From: Anolis sagrei
Lineage: Eukaryota > Chordata > Lepidosauria > Squamata > Anolidae
Assembly (NCBI RefSeq): GCF_037176765.1
Contig: NC_090025.1
Span: 93,765,006-93,829,005, forward strand
DNA length: 64,000 bases
Direction of reading: 5' to 3'
Position numbers and translations under genes: made by a program. The notes beneath the pieces are model-generated. The model searched no databases. It was given only the letters and a program-made list of their open reading frames with translations, and was not told the origin of the DNA. Positions 61,626 to 64,000 of this stretch are shown piece by piece; positions within the stretch are counted from its first letter, which is position 1, and each line of letters starts with the position of its first letter.

Positions 61626-61654
61626 ATATATATAGAGAGAGAGAGAGGGACGAT

Positions 61655-61687
<33 letters not shown>

Positions 61688-61688
61688 C
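61622..61688. repeat. (TA)n, (GA)n and (GATA)n microsatellite
   Basis: Successive TA, GA and about eight GATA repeats sit between the composite repeat and a CR1. Confidence 0.9.
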
Positions 61689-61694
61689 AAACAA

Positions 61695-62458
61695 AATGAA
61701 GTTCAACAAGGACAAATGCAAGATACTCCACTTTGGCAGGAAAAACGAAATGCAAAGATACAGAATGGGGGACAATGCCTGGCTCGAGAGCAGTACGTGT
61801 GAAAAAGATCTTGGAGTCCTCGTGGACAACAAGTTAACATGAGCCAACGATACGATGTGGCGGCAAAAAAAACTGATGGGATTTTGGCCTGCATCAATAG
61901 GAGCATAGTGTCTAGATCTAGGGAAGTCATGCTACCCCTCTATTCCACCTTGGTTAGACCACACCTGGAATATTGTGTCCAATTCTGGGCACCACAATTG
62001 AAGAGAGATATTGACAAGCTGGAATGTGTCCAGAGGAGGGCGAACAAGCCCTATGAGGAGCGGCTTAAGGAGCTGGGCATGTTTAGCCTGAAGAAGAGAA
62101 GGCTGAGAGGAGATATGATAGCCATGCATAAATTTGTGAGAGGAAGCCACAGGGAGGAGGGAGCAAGCTTTTTTTCTGCTTCCCTGGAGACTAGGACGTG
62201 GAACAAAGGCTTCAAACTACAAGAAAGGAGATTCCATCTGAACATTAGGAAGAACTTCCTGACTGTGAGAGCCGTTCAGCGGTGGAACTCTCTGCCCCGG
62301 AGTGTGGTGGAGGCTCCTTCTTTGGAAGCTTTTAAACAGAGGCTGGATGGCCATCTGTCAGGGGTGATTTGAATGCAATATTCCTGCTTCTTGGCAGGGG
62401 GTTGGACTGGATGGCCCATGAGGTCTCTTCCAACTCTTTGATTCTATGATTCTATGTA
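61695..62458 (+). mobile_element. CR1 LINE, 5'-truncated
   Basis: 'aaaatgaagttcaacaagga' onward, then [60 protein letters not shown], stop at 62372 and the CR1 3' end. A deletion removes the TKMIKGLE segment; reading frame is otherwise long. Confidence 0.9.
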
Positions 62459-62489
62459 TGTGTCTATCTATCTATCTATTTTGTAAGCC

Positions 62490-62640
62490 GCTCTGGAATA
62501 AATATATCCCAGAATATCAAGGCAGAAAATCCCATAATATCTGCTTTGAACTGGGTTATCTGAGTCCACACTCATATAATGTGGGATTTTCTGCCTTGAT
62601 ATTCTGGGATATAGGCCTGTGTAGAGAGGCCCTGAGATGT
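62490..62640. mobile_element. Inverted-repeat MITE
   Basis: 'tatcccagaatatcaaggca' is mirrored by 'tgccttgatattctgggata' about 90 bases later. A related element lies inside the hAT at 28.1-28.3 kb. Confidence 0.75.
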
Positions 62641-62659
62641 CATTCCACAAGCCCTGGCG

Positions 62660-63160
62660 GTTTGTTCAAAGAACGAACCGTGAGCGCATGCGCAACGCGC
62701 CGCAGGCAATTGGCCACTTTGGACGGTACCTTTCCCAAATCAGTCAGTGGAGACGCGGCGGTCCCTGAAGCGTTTCCTATTGGCTCAGCTGACGCTGGGA
62801 TCAGGGCACGTGCGCGGTTGCTAGGCAACCCACCACAGCGGCTGGGCCTGTGGCGAGGGAGGGAGCGTCGCGACGTCGGAGCTGACGCGAGGTGCGGACA
62901 GAGCAGAGGGGCCGTTGTTTGGGGTCGCCAGCAGTGGGGAGTCGGTTTTGTCGCAATGTGAAACGCTGAAAGCCGACTGGGCGGAATAGGAAGCTTGACG
63001 GCAGAGTGTGTGCCTGTGTATTCGTAAACTGAATGTTTATTTTTCCCTCTCAGAGAGGACTGTCACTGATTGGCTGTCTCTCTAGTCCCGCCCCCTGCCA
63101 GTCAGTTTCCAGGAGCAACGTCCTTGGTCTTTATTGCACGTGGCGATGGCTCATAGTCAC
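62660..63160 (+). promoter_or_regulatory. CpG-rich promoter of the divergent neighbour (MEIG1 by synteny)
   Basis: High CpG density begins sharply after the MITE. It holds an X-box GTTGCTAGGCAAC (62817-62829), CCAAT-type sites (cctattggctc, tgattggctg) and a GC box (cccgccccc). No coding exon is recognisable before the window end. In mammals MEIG1, a spermatogenesis gene, is the divergent neighbour of DCLRE1C, so a non-coding first exon of it is a likely content. GAG|GTGCGG near 62890 is a possible donor. Confidence 0.5.
62817..62829. promoter_or_regulatory. X-box (RFX site)
   Basis: GTTGCTAGGCAAC is a near-palindrome fitting GTNRCC-N-RGYAAC except for one base in the left half. RFX factors drive ciliary and spermatid genes through such sites. 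Confidence 0.6.
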
Positions 63161-63768
63161 CCTTGTTTTGACCATAAAGGATGCACAGAACTTCCTCCGT
63201 CCCTTAGAAGTGAGCTGTAGGCCAGGAATGGGCATCTCTGGCCTTCCAGCTCCAGGTCCCTATTATCCCCCAGCCTTGGTTTTGCTGATGGGCATTGAAA
63301 TGAGATGTTTTCATTGGGACAGTCTGTGGATATGGAGGTCCAGCTATACAATCCCAAGACCTTCCTGAGATTGTAGATTATCCTTCTTCTTTCTAAGCTA
63401 TTTTCCCAAAGGAGGGGTTAGCATTGTGACTGTCCTTTCCATAGGACTTTGTTTTGGGCATTCTCAGGTCTCAGATTGGCAGCACACATGTCTTCGTTGA
63501 TGGTATCCATCCTTTCTTTGGTTCTCTGTGTAGTCGGCGTCCGGCAATCTCCAAATTCAGTATTGTTTGTGCTACTGATGTTGGTTTTCTTCTCATGGCA
63601 TGGCTATATCACTGTAATTTTGCTACCTGCATTTTCTTGCTGGTCGCTTTTGTTCCTAGTCTTTGACAGGTGTCATCATTTGGCACATGGTCAAGAAGTG
63701 TCAAGACAAGTGTCCATCTCAGCATTGTCGTTTCCATTGTGTTAAGAATGTGTTCATGTTTCTTAGGC
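63161..63768. other. Unassigned sequence
   Basis: About 600 bases with no repeat that I recognise and no conserved protein. Open frames here show no family resemblance. It may be the first intron of the divergent gene. Confidence 0.4.
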
Positions 63769-63825
63769 ACCTTCCACACAGCTGTATAAAATCCACATCA
63801 AACTGCATTATATGGCAGTGTGGAT

Positions 63826-64000
63826 TCACTGGGTTGTTGTAGGTTTTTTCGGGCTATATGGCCATGTTCTAGAGGCATTCTCTCCTGACGTTTCGCCTGC
63901 ATCTATGGCAAGCATCCTTAGAGGTAGTGAGGTCTGTTGGAACTAGGAAAATGGGTTTATATATATATCTGTGGAATGACTAGGGTGGGACAAAGAACTC
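63826..64000 (-). mobile_element. Penelope-like terminal repeat, cut by window end
   Basis: Reverse orientation with 'tcgggctatatggccatgtt' and 'cctgacgtttcgcctgcatc', as at 59938. It follows directly on a 'cttccacacagctgtataaa' MITE end (63769-63825). Confidence 0.8.

Overview
This is a 64 kb stretch of a squamate reptile genome, most like an iguanian lizard such as Anolis. The evidence is the mixture of young and old repeats: Sauria-type tRNA SINEs, CR1 and L2-like LINEs, BovB, L1, Penelope-like elements with GIY-YIG domains, SPIN and other hAT transposons, and R4-like LINEs. It sits around vertebrate genes with long introns. More than 90% of the window is repeats and intron; I find no prokaryotic or plasmid features.

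The host genes were found by reading spliced exons. The last two coding exons of HSPA14 (Hsp70-like, + strand) lie at 675-745 and 1508-1586. Facing them tail-to-tail on the - strand is the whole coding region of DCLRE1C (Artemis, the metallo-beta-lactamase/beta-CASP nuclease of V(D)J recombination and end joining). Its exon 1 is at 57692-57584 and exon 14 at 29702-29128. All 14 exons have AG/GT borders and compatible phases, and together give 1737 coding bases (578 codons plus stop). A CpG-rich promoter lies at about 57.56-57.85 kb. A second CpG-rich promoter with an RFX-type X-box (62.66-63.16 kb) probably belongs to the divergent neighbour, by mammalian gene order MEIG1, whose coding exons lie outside the window.

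The main discovery is that the last four exons of DCLRE1C (11-14) are present twice in tandem. Cassette A (37337-29128) is closer to the human sequence. Cassette B (19752-8324) is more diverged, yet every exon is open, every splice site is canonical and the phases are kept (574 codons if used in place of A). A 138-base third fragment of exon 14 sits at 30337-30474. The duplicated unit spans about 25.83-37.49 kb (A) and about 6.28-19.9 kb (B). The two are separated by a 5.9 kb spacer bounded by perfect inverted hAT-like termini and filled by BovB, CR1 and L1 insertions. Because most later insertions are in only one unit, the other serves as an empty site that gives target-site duplications and a relative order of events.

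Layout: 1-2 kb HSPA14 end; 2.2-6.2 kb Jockey/I-group LINE and a SPIN with a nested hAT; 6.3-19.9 kb cassette B with deep repeat nests; 19.9-25.8 kb spacer; 25.8-37.5 kb cassette A; 37.5-57.7 kb exons 10 to 1 with L2, hAT, SINE and LINE insertions in the introns; 57.7-62.6 kb intergenic repeats; 62.6-64 kb the divergent promoter and a Penelope-like tail.
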